A stretch of 64,000 nt of DNA. Origin: DASQUK01 sp963756425 (GTDB lineage: Bacteria; Actinomycetota; Acidimicrobiia; Acidimicrobiales; VFJN01). The stretch is from NCBI GenBank assembly GCA_963756425.1, contig CAVWNW010000010.1:22462-86461 (forward strand), given 5' to 3'. Shown piece by piece: positions 8,747-17,660 of this stretch (positions are counted from its first letter, which is position 1; the number at the start of each line of letters is the position of its first letter). Position numbers and translations under genes: made by a program. The notes beneath the pieces are model-generated. The model worked only from the letters and a program-made list of their open reading frames with translations, was not told the DNA's origin and did no database searches.

Positions 8747-10195
8747 ATGTCGAGCAGCCCCACCCGCAACCGTCCGTTCCACGCCGTCGTCATCGGCGCC
8801 GGCATGGGGGGCCTCGCCACTGCCCAGGCGTTGAGCCAGCACTTCGAGCGGGTGACGCTCGTCGAGCGCGACGACCTGCCCAGCCGGTCCACCCACCGCG
8901 CGGGCATCCCTCAGGGCCGCCACCTCCACGTCCTCCAGCCCGGAGGGCTGGCGGCGCTGGAACGGCTGCTCCCGGGCTTCGGCGCCGAGCTCGTGGCCAG
9001 TGGCGCAGTCAAGGTCACGGCGCCCCGTGACGTCTGCTGGCTGTCGGCCGCGGGCTGGATGCGCCCCTTCGACGACGAGCCTCGCACGATGCTGTCCGCT
9101 AGCCGTGACCTCATCGAGTGGGTCACGCGGCGGCTGGTGACGGACACCCCGCAGGTCATCGTGCGGTCCGGGCTGGAGGCGACCGGCCTGGTCGTGGCCG
9201 AGCCGTCCAGCGGTGCCGCCGTCGGGCGGGTGCGGGGCATCGATGTCCGGCCGCGTGCCGCGACCAGCCCCGAGCCGACCGAGACCATCTTGGCCGACCT
9301 GGTGGTCGACGCCAGCGGGCGCCGCTCCCATGCGCCCGACTGGCTGGCGACCACCGGCTACGAGCGGCCCGAGGAGACGACCGTCGACGCCGAGCTCGCC
9401 TACGCCACCCGCCTCTATCGGCGGTCCGGCGACGACGAGGCAGGGGGTTGGAAGGCCGTGTTTCTCCAGGCGCGCCCGCCGGACACGCGGCGCATGGCCG
9501 TGCTCTTCCCCATCGAGGGCGACCGCTGGATGCTGACGGTGGCCGGCACGAACGGCGACGTGCCCCCGACCGATGAGCGGGGGTTCCTGGAATTCACCCA
9601 GGGCATGCGCTCACCGGTGATCGCCGACATCATCGACCGGCTGGAACCCGTGTCACCCATCGTCGCCTATCGGCGCACGGAGAACCGGCGGCGGCACTAC
9701 GAGTCGCTGCGCATGCCCGACGGGTTCGTCGTGGTGGGCGACGCCACATCTGCGTTCAACCCGGTCTACGGCCAGGGCATGAGCGCGGCCGCGCTCACCG
9801 CCGAGGCGCTCGACCGCTGCCTGGGCCCGCACCTGGCGCGCCACGACAGCGTCGTGGGCGTGTCATCCCGGGCCCAGAGGGCCGTCGCCAAGGCCAACGC
9901 CGGCGCCTGGATGGTCGCCATCGGCGAGGACCTCCGGTACCCCGAGACCCGGGGCGGGAAGGTCGGCGTCGCCGACCGACTGATGAGGCGTTACCTCGAC
10001 CGCGTGGTGGCGGCGGCAGCGGTCGACCCGGTCGTCAACGCTGCGTTCTTCGACGTGGTCGCGCTGCTGGCGGCGCCGACGTCCCTGATGCGCCCGGCGC
10101 TGGTCGCACGGGTGCTGGGCCGGCGGCACGAGACGCCAGACAGCGAACTGTGCCCGGCACCCCGCCCCCTCGTCCCGGCAAGGGAGCCGGCGTGA
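8747..10195 (+). CDS. FAD-dependent monooxygenase/oxidoreductase
   Basis: 482 residues of the PHBH/geranylgeranyl-reductase-like flavoprotein superfamily. An N-terminal Rossmann dinucleotide motif VVIGAGMGGLATAQAL lies at about 15-30, a D-rich strand LADLVVDASGRRS in the middle, and the second FAD motif VVVGDATSAFNPVYGQGMSAAA at about 330-350. The ATG was chosen because AGGAG lies 7 nt upstream; an earlier in-frame ATG at 8687 has no such site. It follows the LAL regulator on the same strand after a 118-bp gap containing a tandem repeat. Substrate unknown. Proteins of this subclass hydroxylate or reduce polyketide or isoprenoid-like molecules. Confidence 0.8.
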   Translation: MSSSPTRNRPFHAVVIGAGMGGLATAQALSQHFERVTLVERDDLPSRSTHRAGIPQGRHLHVLQPGGLAALERLLPGFGAELVASGAVKVTAPRDVCWLSAAGWMRPFDDEPRTMLSASRDLIEWVTRRLVTDTPQVIVRSGLEATGLVVAEPSSGAAVGRVRGIDVRPRAATSPEPTETILADLVVDASGRRSHAPDWLATTGYERPEETTVDAELAYATRLYRRSGDDEAGGWKAVFLQARPPDTRRMAVLFPIEGDRWMLTVAGTNGDVPPTDERGFLEFTQGMRSPVIADIIDRLEPVSPIVAYRRTENRRRHYESLRMPDGFVVVGDATSAFNPVYGQGMSAAALTAEALDRCLGPHLARHDSVVGVSSRAQRAVAKANAGAWMVAIGEDLRYPETRGGKVGVADRLMRRYLDRVVAAAAVDPVVNAAFFDVVALLAAPTSLMRPALVARVLGRRHETPDSELCPAPRPLVPAREPA

Positions 10196-10231
10196 GGGCG
10201 GGGTGCCCCTCCCCGGACCCCGGCAGCCGCG

Positions 10232-11347
10232 CTAGATACCGAGGCGCTGGGCAAGGAGCTCGCGGTGATAGGTGGGGTCGCCGAACAGCAGTTCGGAAGA
10301 CTTGGCCCGCTTGAAGTAGAGGTGCGCCGGGTGCTCCCACGTGAAGCCGATGCCGCCGTGGATCTGGATGTTCTCGGCCGCCGAGTGGAAGTACGCCTCT
10401 GAGCAGTAGGCCTTGGCCAGGCAGGCGACCTCGGGCAGCTCGTCGTTGAGCTCGGCGGCGCACCAGGCGCCGTAGTAGGCCGCCGACTTGGCCGACTCGA
10501 CCTCGAGCAGCATGTCGGCGCACTTGTGCTTGATGGCTTGGAAGGAGCCGATGGGGCGGCCGAACTGCACCCGGTTCTTGGCGTAGTCGACCGACATCTC
10601 GAGGACCCTCTGCGCGCCGCCCACCTGCTCGGCGGCCAGCGCGACGGCCGCCAGGTCCAGCACGCGGTCGAGCACCTGCCAGCCCTTGCCCTCCTCGCCG
10701 AGGAGCGTCGCCGGCACCCCGGCGAGCTCGACCTTGGCCTGCTTGCGGGTCTGGTCCATCGTGGACAGCGCCGTGCGCGTCAGGCCATCGGCATCACCGT
10801 CGACCGTGAACAGCGAGACGCCGTTGGCGGTCCGGGCCGCGACGATCAGCAGGTTGGCGACGTGGCCGTCGAGGACGAACATCTTCGTGCCGTCGATGCG
10901 CCAGCGGTCGCCATCCTGTGAGGCGGCGGCCTCGATGCCCGATTCGTCCCACTTGCCGTTGGGCTCGGTGAACGCCAGCGTGGCGATGGTCTCGCCCGAG
11001 GCGATCCCTGGCAGGTGGGCCTTGCGGGCCGCCTCGTCGCCGGAGTGGATCAGCGTGTTGGCGGCCAGCACCACGGTCGCGTAGTAGGGCGCGCACAGCA
11101 GGGCCCGCCCCATCTCCTCGAGGACGACGGTCAGCTCGACGTACGTGAATCCCTGCCCGCCGTACTCCTCGGGGATCGTGAGCGACTGGAGCCCGAGCTC
11201 GTTGGCCATCTGTGACCAGACCGCGGGGTCGTAGCCGTCCTCGGTGTCCATCAGCCGCCGGACCTCGGTCTCCGGCGACTTCGACTCGAGGAACTGCCGG
11301 GTGATGCGGCGCAGCTCTTCCTGCTCTTCGGAGAAGGCGAAGTTCAT
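10232..11347 (-). CDS. Acyl-CoA dehydrogenase family protein
   Basis: 371 residues with the three acyl-CoA dehydrogenase domains. The helical N-domain is NFAFSEEQEELRRITRQFLE, the central beta-domain contains LAFTEPNGKWDESG, and the C-terminal helical domain contains RVQFGRPIGSFQAIKHKCADM and QIHGGIGFTWEHPAHLYFKRAK. It catalyses FAD-dependent alpha,beta-dehydrogenation of acyl-CoA. FadE-like members of this branch in actinobacteria often act on steroid side chains or branched acids, and many work as heterotetramers; no partner gene is adjacent. The ATG three codons inside the open frame is preferred over an upstream GTG. It is convergent with the monooxygenase, with 36 bp between. Confidence 0.9.
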   Translation of the reverse strand: MNFAFSEEQEELRRITRQFLESKSPETEVRRLMDTEDGYDPAVWSQMANELGLQSLTIPEEYGGQGFTYVELTVVLEEMGRALLCAPYYATVVLAANTLIHSGDEAARKAHLPGIASGETIATLAFTEPNGKWDESGIEAAASQDGDRWRIDGTKMFVLDGHVANLLIVAARTANGVSLFTVDGDADGLTRTALSTMDQTRKQAKVELAGVPATLLGEEGKGWQVLDRVLDLAAVALAAEQVGGAQRVLEMSVDYAKNRVQFGRPIGSFQAIKHKCADMLLEVESAKSAAYYGAWCAAELNDELPEVACLAKAYCSEAYFHSAAENIQIHGGIGFTWEHPAHLYFKRAKSSELLFGDPTYHRELLAQRLGI

Positions 11348-11424
11348 GGCCGGCACCGTAGGGCGGGTGGTCGTGTCGTTCCAGCCCGTCTGTGTACACG
11401 CGTGCTACGAGGCGCTAGCGTGGG

Positions 11425-11703
11425 GTGATCGAACGTGTGGGCATCAGGGAGCTGCGCAACAACGTCGCCGCGGTCGTCCGCCGGGCCTCGCGGGGCGAGC
11501 GGGTGATCGTGACCGTCGACGGGGTGCCGGCCGCGCAGCTCGGTCCCTTGGAGGCTCCCGCCGGGGTGACGCTGGACGACCTCGTGGCGGCCGGGCTGCT
11601 GGACCCGCCCCGCCGGCGGGACCGTCCGCCCGCGCCCGACGTCGAGGACGCGCCGGTCGACGTGCGGCCGGACGGCGTGCTCGACGAGCTCCGGGGCCGG
11701 TAG
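11425..11703 (+). CDS. Phd/YefM-type antitoxin
   Basis: 92 residues from GTG. The N-terminal VGIRELRNNVAAVVRRASRGERVIVTVDGVPAAQLGPL is the classic Phd/YefM DNA-binding fold, and the Pro/Asp-rich C-terminus (DPPRRRDRPPAPDVEDAPVDV) is the expected flexible toxin-neutralising tail. It precedes a PIN-domain toxin by 28 bp on the same strand, the usual antitoxin-toxin order. It probably represses its own promoter, as such antitoxins do. A second in-frame GTG at codon 5 is an alternative start. Confidence 0.85.
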   Translation: MIERVGIRELRNNVAAVVRRASRGERVIVTVDGVPAAQLGPLEAPAGVTLDDLVAAGLLDPPRRRDRPPAPDVEDAPVDVRPDGVLDELRGR

Positions 11704-11731
11704 CCGAGGGGCTGGGGCTGCGGGCTGCGAC

Positions 11732-12145
11732 ATGGCGCTGTTCCTCGACACCTCGGCGCTCGTGCGGCGCTATGTGCAGGCGCCTGGCCAGGAGCTCGTG
11801 GCGGAGGCGATGGCGGCCGACCACGCGTGGTGCGCGTCGGCGCTGTGCCGTTCAGAGACGCTGCTGGCGCTGCACCGCCTCGCCGTCACCCCCAGCCAGC
11901 ACGGGCGCATGTGGGGTCGGCTACGCGACGACTGGGACGCGTTCTTCGTCGTCCCGGTCGACGAGCGCTGCCTCGCGCACGCCGCCGAACTGGGCGCGAC
12001 GTACGGGCTGCGAACGGTCGACGCGGTGCACCTTGCTGCCGCCGATCGCCTCCCGCGCCCAGCGCGCTACGTGACCTTCGAGCGGCGCCAGATCCCGGCC
12101 GCTGCCGCCCTCGGCTTCGAGGTCATCTCCCCCGAGACTGCGTGA
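11732..12145 (+). CDS. VapC-type PIN-domain ribonuclease toxin
   Basis: 137 residues with the PIN-domain acidic residues: Asp6 in FLDTSALVRRYV, Glu in CRSETLLALHRL (about residue 42), and Asp in LRTVDAVHLAAADRL (about 93-105). VapC toxins are Mg-dependent RNases that cut tRNA or rRNA. It is paired with the Phd-type antitoxin directly upstream. Length and motif spacing are normal, so it is probably functional. Confidence 0.88.
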   Translation: MALFLDTSALVRRYVQAPGQELVAEAMAADHAWCASALCRSETLLALHRLAVTPSQHGRMWGRLRDDWDAFFVVPVDERCLAHAAELGATYGLRTVDAVHLAAADRLPRPARYVTFERRQIPAAAALGFEVISPETA

Positions 12146-12482
12146 GGGCCGAGCGTGGCGCTGGAAACCCGGGGCGGCCGGTCCCGGGCTTCTCCCCAAG
12201 ACCGAGACCGGCTCGCCGCTAGCGGACGACGGCAGCCGTGGCGGTCGGCCTGTCGTCCTCCGGGTGCTCTGCGGTGGGCATGAGCGCCAGCAGTTTCGCC
12301 ACGCGAACCCTCACCCCACAAGACCCAAGAATGCGTGAAATATGTCACATCGCTCTACGCGTCAAGAACGACACTACGGGTGGTCAAAATTCCGCCTTCG
12401 TGCCGCAAAAAGTCGGGTTCGAGGCCGGTTGCCCGGCCATGTTGTGGCGGTCGGCGGCCCGACACCGGGCAAACTGGCGACC
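12146..12482. other. Intergenic stretch without a supported gene
   Basis: 337 bp between the PIN toxin and the MBL hydrolase. Part of it (about 12300-12410) is AT-richer than its surroundings, with GTGAAATATGTCACATCG and a CAAAAAG tract, so it could hold the promoter of the downstream gene or a remnant of foreign DNA next to the toxin-antitoxin pair. No reading frame resembles a protein, and no tRNA folds from the GGGTTCGAGGCC tract near its end. Confidence 0.5.
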
Positions 12483-13091
12483 ATGAGCACGCTGCACTAC
12501 GCCGACGAACGCTGCGAGATCCACAAGGTCGTGGTGGGGCCCATGGACAACAACGTCTTCGTGCTGCGCTGCACGCAGACCGGCGACGCCGTCCTGCTCG
12601 ACGCGGCCAACGAGCACGAGCGGTTGCTGGACCTGGCGCGGTCGCTCGGCGTGCGCAGCGTCCTGGAGACCCACGGCCACTGGGACCACATCCAGGCGAT
12701 TCCCGAGATGCGCGACGCCGGCTATCAGGTGCACGTGACCGCCGAGGACGCCGACATGCTGCCGTCGTACGACCAGATCCTCGACGACGACGCCGTCGTG
12801 CCGGTGGGCCGGCTGCGGTTGCGGACCATCCACACGCCCGGGCACACCCCCGGCTCGATGAGCTTCCTGATCGAGGGGTCGCCCGTGCTGTTCTCCGGCG
12901 ACACGCTGTTCCCAGGCGGCCCCGGCGCCACGTCGTTCCCCGGCGGTGACTTCCCGACGATCATCCAATCGCTCGACCGCAAGCTGCTCACCCTGCCCGC
13001 CGACACGCTGGTCCTGCCCGGCCACGGCGACGACACCACCATCGGGACGGAGCGCCCCCACCTCCAAGAGTGGATCGACCGGGGTTGGTGA
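12483..13091 (+). CDS. MBL-fold metal-dependent hydrolase (glyoxalase II-like)
   Basis: 202 residues of the metallo-beta-lactamase superfamily. The metal motif is THGHWDH (HxHxDH), followed by HTPGHTPGSMSF with a metal His, SGDTLFPGG with the bridging Asp, and LPGHGDDTTIGTE near the end. The layout suits hydroxyacylglutathione hydrolase-like enzymes, which cleave thioesters; in actinobacteria the substrate may be a mycothiol or other thiol conjugate (inference). The ATG was chosen at MSTLHYADERCEIHKVVVGPMDNNV, where family similarity starts. Its stop overlaps the next GTG by 4 bp. Confidence 0.88.
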   Translation: MSTLHYADERCEIHKVVVGPMDNNVFVLRCTQTGDAVLLDAANEHERLLDLARSLGVRSVLETHGHWDHIQAIPEMRDAGYQVHVTAEDADMLPSYDQILDDDAVVPVGRLRLRTIHTPGHTPGSMSFLIEGSPVLFSGDTLFPGGPGATSFPGGDFPTIIQSLDRKLLTLPADTLVLPGHGDDTTIGTERPHLQEWIDRGW

Positions 13092-13480
13092 GACCTGTGG
13101 GCGACGCGCTCCGCTACGACGAGCGGCCCTATGACGAGACGCCGGTCAGCACCGAGGACCTGCCGGCGACGCCGGTGCGCGACCGGAACATCCCGGCCAC
13201 GGCATGGATCGAGGCGCCCGACGATCTCCGGCGGCTGGGCAACGACCTGCCCGGGCGGCCGATCGCCGACTACAAGCGGCGCATCGGCCCTTGGCTGCTG
13301 TGGCGCGCCGGCCCGGCGTCGGGGGCGGATGCGAGGTATTGGGTCGCCCGCGTCGACGACCTGAGCGTCCGCTTCACGTTCCGCCTGTTCGCCGACGGCT
13401 CCGGCGATGGCGTGGGCCCGAGCGGCGAGCACCACACCCGCTTTCGCTCGTGGAAGGAAGACCTCCGCGACGCCGACTGA
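13088..13480 (+). CDS. Conserved-looking hypothetical protein, coupled to the MBL hydrolase
   Basis: About 130 residues, starting at a GTG that overlaps the MBL hydrolase stop (GTGA); a second GTG three codons later is possible. It contains WIEAPDDLRRLGNDLPGRPIADYKRRIGPWLLWRAGPA and a hydrophilic end with DDLSVRFTFRLFADGSGDG. No membrane segment or known motif. The coupling to the hydrolase suggests a related role or simple cotranscription. The 94-bp repeat element begins 22 bp after its stop. Family not recognised. Confidence 0.65.
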   Translation: MRPVGDALRYDERPYDETPVSTEDLPATPVRDRNIPATAWIEAPDDLRRLGNDLPGRPIADYKRRIGPWLLWRAGPASGADARYWVARVDDLSVRFTFRLFADGSGDGVGPSGEHHTRFRSWKEDLRDAD

Positions 13481-13502
13481 GGTCCCGGCCGCCGGAGGCC
13501 TC

Positions 13503-13596
13503 GAGGCAATCGGTTCCGCATTGGCGAGGGCGAGGTAATGGGTTCCGGGGGCGGAACCCATTACCTCGCGCTGCCGCCGACGGAACCGATGACCTC
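13503..13596. repeat. 94-bp composite inverted repeat element, copy A
   Basis: Four copies of a 16-bp unit, consensus GAGGYVATSGGTTCCG. Plus-strand copies are at 13503-13518 and 13532-13547; minus-strand copies at 13552-13567 and 13581-13596. Spacers are exactly 13, 4 and 13 bp. The inner pair extends to a perfect 18-bp hairpin (13530-13547 with 13552-13569, 4-nt loop). The element lies between convergent genes, and its right half supplies the last codons and stop of the TauE-like gene (EVIGS...R-stop). The same architecture recurs at 34100-34193. It may act as a bidirectional terminator, a REP/REPIN-like element or a protein-binding site. Confidence 0.85.
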
Positions 13597-14529
13597 GGGT
13601 TCGACCGCCGGTGCGGCCTCGGCGGTGGTGGTGGCGGTGGCCACCGGCACCGCGGCCGCCTCGGCCTCCCGCTCGGCGTGGGACTTCCGGGCCGTGCGGA
13701 CGGCGAGGGTGGCGCCCACCGACGCCACGCCGAGGATCACGGGAAGGCGCACCACTCCCGGCGTGCCGAGCTCGAGCATGATGAGGCGGGCGTTCGTGGC
13801 GAGCAGCAGGGTGCCGACGACCACGCCCAGCGCCGACGCGTCGGTGTGATGCACCAGCCACGCCGCCAGCGGGGCCGCGATCACGCCACCCACCAGGAGG
13901 GCCAGCACCAGCGAGGCCTGGATGCCCTCGCCGCCGATGCCGATCAGGAAGCCGGCGCTGGCAGCCAGGGTGACCAGCAGCTCCGACGCCGACACCGAGC
14001 CGATGACCATCCGGGGCTCGAGGCGTCCGGCGGTGAGCAGCGTCGGGGTCGCCACGGGGCCCCAGCCGCCACCCCCGACGGCGTCCAGGAAACCGGCGCT
14101 CACGCCCAGCGGGGCCAGGAACCGCTTGCGCAGCGTGCTCGGGTGGCGCGTCCGGCCCCGCAGGTCCCCCCGGAGGGACCGCACGATGACCAGCGCACCG
14201 AGGCCGAAGAGCACGACCGCCACGCCGGGCGTAAGCCAGTCGCCCGTGAAGGAGCTCAACACGGTGGCGCCGGCGAAGGCCCCGGCCGCGCCGGGCACCC
14301 CGATGCGGGCCACGAGCGGCCACGAGACGTTGCCGAAGCGCCAGTGCGACAGGCCCGACGTGAACGTGGTGCCGATCTCGGCCAGGTGCACGCTCGCGGA
14401 CGACGCCGCCGGGCTGATCCCGCTGGACAGCAGGACGGTGCTCGACGTGACCCCGAACGCCATGCCCAGGGCACCGTCGACCAGTTGTCCGAACAGTCCG
14501 GCCAGCGCGAACACCAGCAATCGCCGCAT
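13561..14529 (-). CDS. TauE/SafE-type sulfite/organosulfonate exporter family membrane protein
   Basis: 322 residues with about eight hydrophobic segments and the duplicated TauE/SafE architecture. The N-terminal repeat is GLFGQLVDGALGMAFGVTSSTVLLSSGISPAASSASVHLAEIGTT, and the second half is APLGVSAGFLDAVGGGGWGPVATPTLL. The family exports sulfite, sulfoacetate and related organosulfur anions. GGAGG lies a few bases before the ATG. The C-terminal tail (from about residue 280) is Ala/Val-rich and ends inside the repeat element, so the original C-terminus may have been replaced. A CCTAC-N7-GTAGG dyad in its promoter resembles the suf operators, which fits a sulfur-related role. Confidence 0.85.
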   Translation of the reverse strand: MRRLLVFALAGLFGQLVDGALGMAFGVTSSTVLLSSGISPAASSASVHLAEIGTTFTSGLSHWRFGNVSWPLVARIGVPGAAGAFAGATVLSSFTGDWLTPGVAVVLFGLGALVIVRSLRGDLRGRTRHPSTLRKRFLAPLGVSAGFLDAVGGGGWGPVATPTLLTAGRLEPRMVIGSVSASELLVTLAASAGFLIGIGGEGIQASLVLALLVGGVIAAPLAAWLVHHTDASALGVVVGTLLLATNARLIMLELGTPGVVRLPVILGVASVGATLAVRTARKSHAEREAEAAAVPVATATTTAEAAPAVEPEVIGSVGGSAR

Positions 14530-14551
14530 CGGCGACCTCCGCTAAACCAAG

Positions 14552-14576
14552 ATTTCCTACAGGCTTAGTAGGTATT
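14552..14576. promoter_or_regulatory. Inverted repeat in the tauE-like promoter, suf-operator-like
   Basis: ATTTCCTAC-AGGCTTA-GTAGGTATT reads as an imperfect dyad with perfect CCTAC/GTAGG cores, 23 bp upstream of the tauE-like ATG. The left half (ATTTCCTA) resembles the ATTTCTCCTA half-site at both suf promoters, but the spacing between CCTA and TAGG is 9 rather than 6. Shared regulation is therefore only a suggestion. Confidence 0.4.
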
Positions 14577-14645
14577 CACGGGCGAGGCAAGTGCACGGAG
14601 ACAAGAGCGCCGAGGACGCAGGCACGCAGGCGGCGTAGGTCCGGG

Positions 14646-16829
14646 TCAGCTGCCGCCCGTGAGGGGGCGGCGCGGCGCCGAGATCAGCTCGATCCCGGGC
14701 GGCAGGTCCTCGACCTCGACGCGGTCGCCCTCGACCGTGACGGTGATCCGGCCGCCCAGCAACGGGATGCGCTCGACCCGCAAGCGCCGGATCGCCGCTG
14801 GCAGGACCGGATCCAGCCACAGCTTGCCCTGCGGGATCCACGGGTCGAGGCGCAGCAGCGACCGCAGGAAGGACAGCGGCGCCGCCGCGGACCAGGCGCG
14901 GGTGGTGCAGGGGTCCGGGTACCGCACGGGTGCCCGCAGGTCGTTGCGATCGAACCCGCACAGCACCCCCAGCCGCCCGCCGTCCGCTCCGGCGGCCTCG
15001 AGTTGCGCCATGAGCAGCCGGTGCGCCTCGTCGACGAAGCCGTAGCGCACAAGGCCCGCAACGCAGGCGGCGTTGTCGTGCGGCCAGACCGCGCCGCTGT
15101 GCGGGCTGATCGGGTCGTAGCCGCCCATCGATGCCGCCAGGGTCCGCAGTCCCCACCCGGAGAACAGGTCGTCGGACACCAGCTGCTTGGCCACGATCGC
15201 GGCCTTGTCCTCGTAGAGGATGCCGGTCCACAGGCAGTGGCCGATGTTCGAGGCCAGGGATCCGACCTGGCGCTTGTCGCCGTCTAGCGCCAGCGCCACC
15301 CAGCCGGCGTCGTCGATCCAGAAGTCGCGGTTGAAGCCCCCTTGCAGCTCAGCGGCGACCGCCCGCCAGTGGGCGGCCGTGGCGGTGTCGCCGGCCTCGG
15401 CGGCGAAGTGGGACCGCGCGCGGAACGCGGCGTACGCGTAGCCCTGGACCTCGGCGAGCGCCACGGGCCCGCGGGCCGGCTGCCCGTCGGGGAATCGGAT
15501 GGGGTCCGCGGAGTCCTTCCAGGTCTGATGGCGCTCGCCCCGGTCCGTGCTGCGCTGGTACTCGACGTAGCCGTCGCCATCCCGATCGCCGAAGGACGTG
15601 ATCCACTCGAGCGCCCGGTCGGCATGGGGCAGGAGCCGATCGACGACCTCGGGCGCCAGTCCCCAGCGCCGCAGCTCGCCGAGCAGCATCACGAACAGGG
15701 GCGTCGTGTCGACCGCTCCGTACGAGACCGCGCCCGGCCCCTGCCCGAAGCCCATCGATCCGAAACCCAGCCGGTGGACGATGCGGCCGGGCTGCTCCTC
15801 GGTGCGCTCGTTGACGTCGTTGCCCTGGAAGCGGGCCAGCGTCTCGACGGTGCCCAGCGCGAGCTCCGGGTCGAGGACCAGGCTCATGTAGGCGGCGAAG
15901 AGGGCGTCGCGCCCGTGCAGCGCCAGGAACCAGGGGGCGCCGGCGGCGACGACCGCGCGCTCCGGGAAGTCGGGGTCGAGGACCCGCAGGCTGCCGAGGT
16001 CGTGGGCGCTGCGCCGCAGGGTGGCGAGCAGCCCGTGGTGATCGGATGCGACCTCGGGAACGCCCCGCTGCCAGCGGTCCAGCCGCCAGGCCGACTCGCT
16101 GCGCTCCACCGGGGCGCCGAGTGGATAGCGCGGGGCCAGCTCGGCGCCGCCGACGATGGGGGTGACGACGACGCTGAACGACCGGGCCCCGCGGGCCGGG
16201 ACGATCGCTTCCCAGACCAGGCGCCCCGGCGTCACCGTCACCCCGTCGCTGGCGCCGATCCTGCAGCCCACCCGCGCCGCACCCTGGCCGCGAGCGAGGA
16301 CCAGCTCGGTCCTCCTCGAGGCGCCACCGGCGTCGTCGGGGGGCTCGAGCGCCGGGTCGACCGGTGCGGCAGCGACGCTGCCATCGCGGACCTCGCCGGC
16401 CTCCGCCAGGTCGGCGGCCAGCTCGATGGCGACCTCCGCGTACGTGGCCTCTCTGCCCGGGTTCCGGATCTCGACGTCGTCTCGCATGCCCTCGCCGAGG
16501 AAGCGGCGCCGGACGACGATCGGGCCCGTGGCGGTCGCAGCGGCAGCGGTGCCGGCTGCGGACCTGCCGTCCGCACCCGAGGTGTGCGCCCGGCACACGA
16601 ACGTCGACGCCGACGGGTCGTCGACGTGATGATCGATGGGCAGGACCGGCCGGCCGTTGACCGTCATCACGCAGCGCGACAGCAGCCGATGGCCCGCCAC
16701 GATCAGCCCCTCGACGCCTTCCGCGATATCGCCGGCGGCCCCCGAAGTGCAGAACGACGCTCCATCCACGAGGGTGACCGGAGCGCCCGCCGCCAGGTGG
16801 GCCAGGCCACCTGCTACCGGGGAGGCCAT
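14646..16829 (-). CDS. Glycogen debranching enzyme-like protein (amylo-alpha-1,6-glucosidase family)
   Basis: 727 residues: an N-terminal beta-sandwich domain like the GDE N-terminal 'bis' domain (VTLVDGASFCTSGAAGDIAEGVEGLIVAGHRLLSRCVMTVNGRP), then a C-terminal alpha/alpha-six-barrel with ALHGRDALFAAYMSLVLDPELALGTVETLARFQG, DGDGYVEYQRSTDRGERHQTWKDSADP and SPHSGAVWPHDNAACVAGLVRYG. Family members hydrolyse alpha-1,6-linked glucose or related bonds. Asp and Glu in the GDGYVEY and WKDS regions are the likely acid/base positions (inference). The ATG at MASPVAGGLAHLAAG was chosen; upstream in-frame sequence overlaps sufC in antisense and is not coding. Isolated gene, divergent from sufC. Confidence 0.82.
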   Translation of the reverse strand: MASPVAGGLAHLAAGAPVTLVDGASFCTSGAAGDIAEGVEGLIVAGHRLLSRCVMTVNGRPVLPIDHHVDDPSASTFVCRAHTSGADGRSAAGTAAAATATGPIVVRRRFLGEGMRDDVEIRNPGREATYAEVAIELAADLAEAGEVRDGSVAAAPVDPALEPPDDAGGASRRTELVLARGQGAARVGCRIGASDGVTVTPGRLVWEAIVPARGARSFSVVVTPIVGGAELAPRYPLGAPVERSESAWRLDRWQRGVPEVASDHHGLLATLRRSAHDLGSLRVLDPDFPERAVVAAGAPWFLALHGRDALFAAYMSLVLDPELALGTVETLARFQGNDVNERTEEQPGRIVHRLGFGSMGFGQGPGAVSYGAVDTTPLFVMLLGELRRWGLAPEVVDRLLPHADRALEWITSFGDRDGDGYVEYQRSTDRGERHQTWKDSADPIRFPDGQPARGPVALAEVQGYAYAAFRARSHFAAEAGDTATAAHWRAVAAELQGGFNRDFWIDDAGWVALALDGDKRQVGSLASNIGHCLWTGILYEDKAAIVAKQLVSDDLFSGWGLRTLAASMGGYDPISPHSGAVWPHDNAACVAGLVRYGFVDEAHRLLMAQLEAAGADGGRLGVLCGFDRNDLRAPVRYPDPCTTRAWSAAAPLSFLRSLLRLDPWIPQGKLWLDPVLPAAIRRLRVERIPLLGGRITVTVEGDRVEVEDLPPGIELISAPRRPLTGGS

Positions 16830-16872
16830 CGCCGGTGACCTTACTCGGGGGCCCGGAACGGGCAAGGGGGGT

Positions 16873-16898
16873 ATTTCTCCTATGCGCGTAGGGCTAAT
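16873..16898. promoter_or_regulatory. 26-bp dyad operator overlapping the sufC-sufS-sufU promoter
   Basis: ATTTCTCCTA-TGCGCG-TAGGGCTAAT. The two 10-bp halves match at 7 of 10 positions as an inverted repeat, and the left half is identical to the one at the sufB promoter. It overlaps a TAATAC -10 box (16895-16900), which lies only 10 bp before the sufC ATG, so transcription probably starts at or just before the ATG (leaderless). The length and symmetry resemble binding sites of Rrf2-family Fe-S regulators (IscR/SufR-like; inference). Confidence 0.6.
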
Positions 16899-16910
16899 AC
16901 ACTGGCCTTC

Positions 16911-17650
<740 letters not shown>

Positions 17651-17660
<10 letters not shown>

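Noticed and set aside
12113..12135. GAGGTCATC sequence similar to the 16-bp repeat unit
   Set aside because: Only the first nine bases match and they encode the conserved EVIS end of the PIN toxin; no partner units lie nearby.
12400..12440. GGGTTCGAGGCC resembling a tRNA T-loop
   Set aside because: No T-stem, anticodon arm or acceptor stem can be paired around it.
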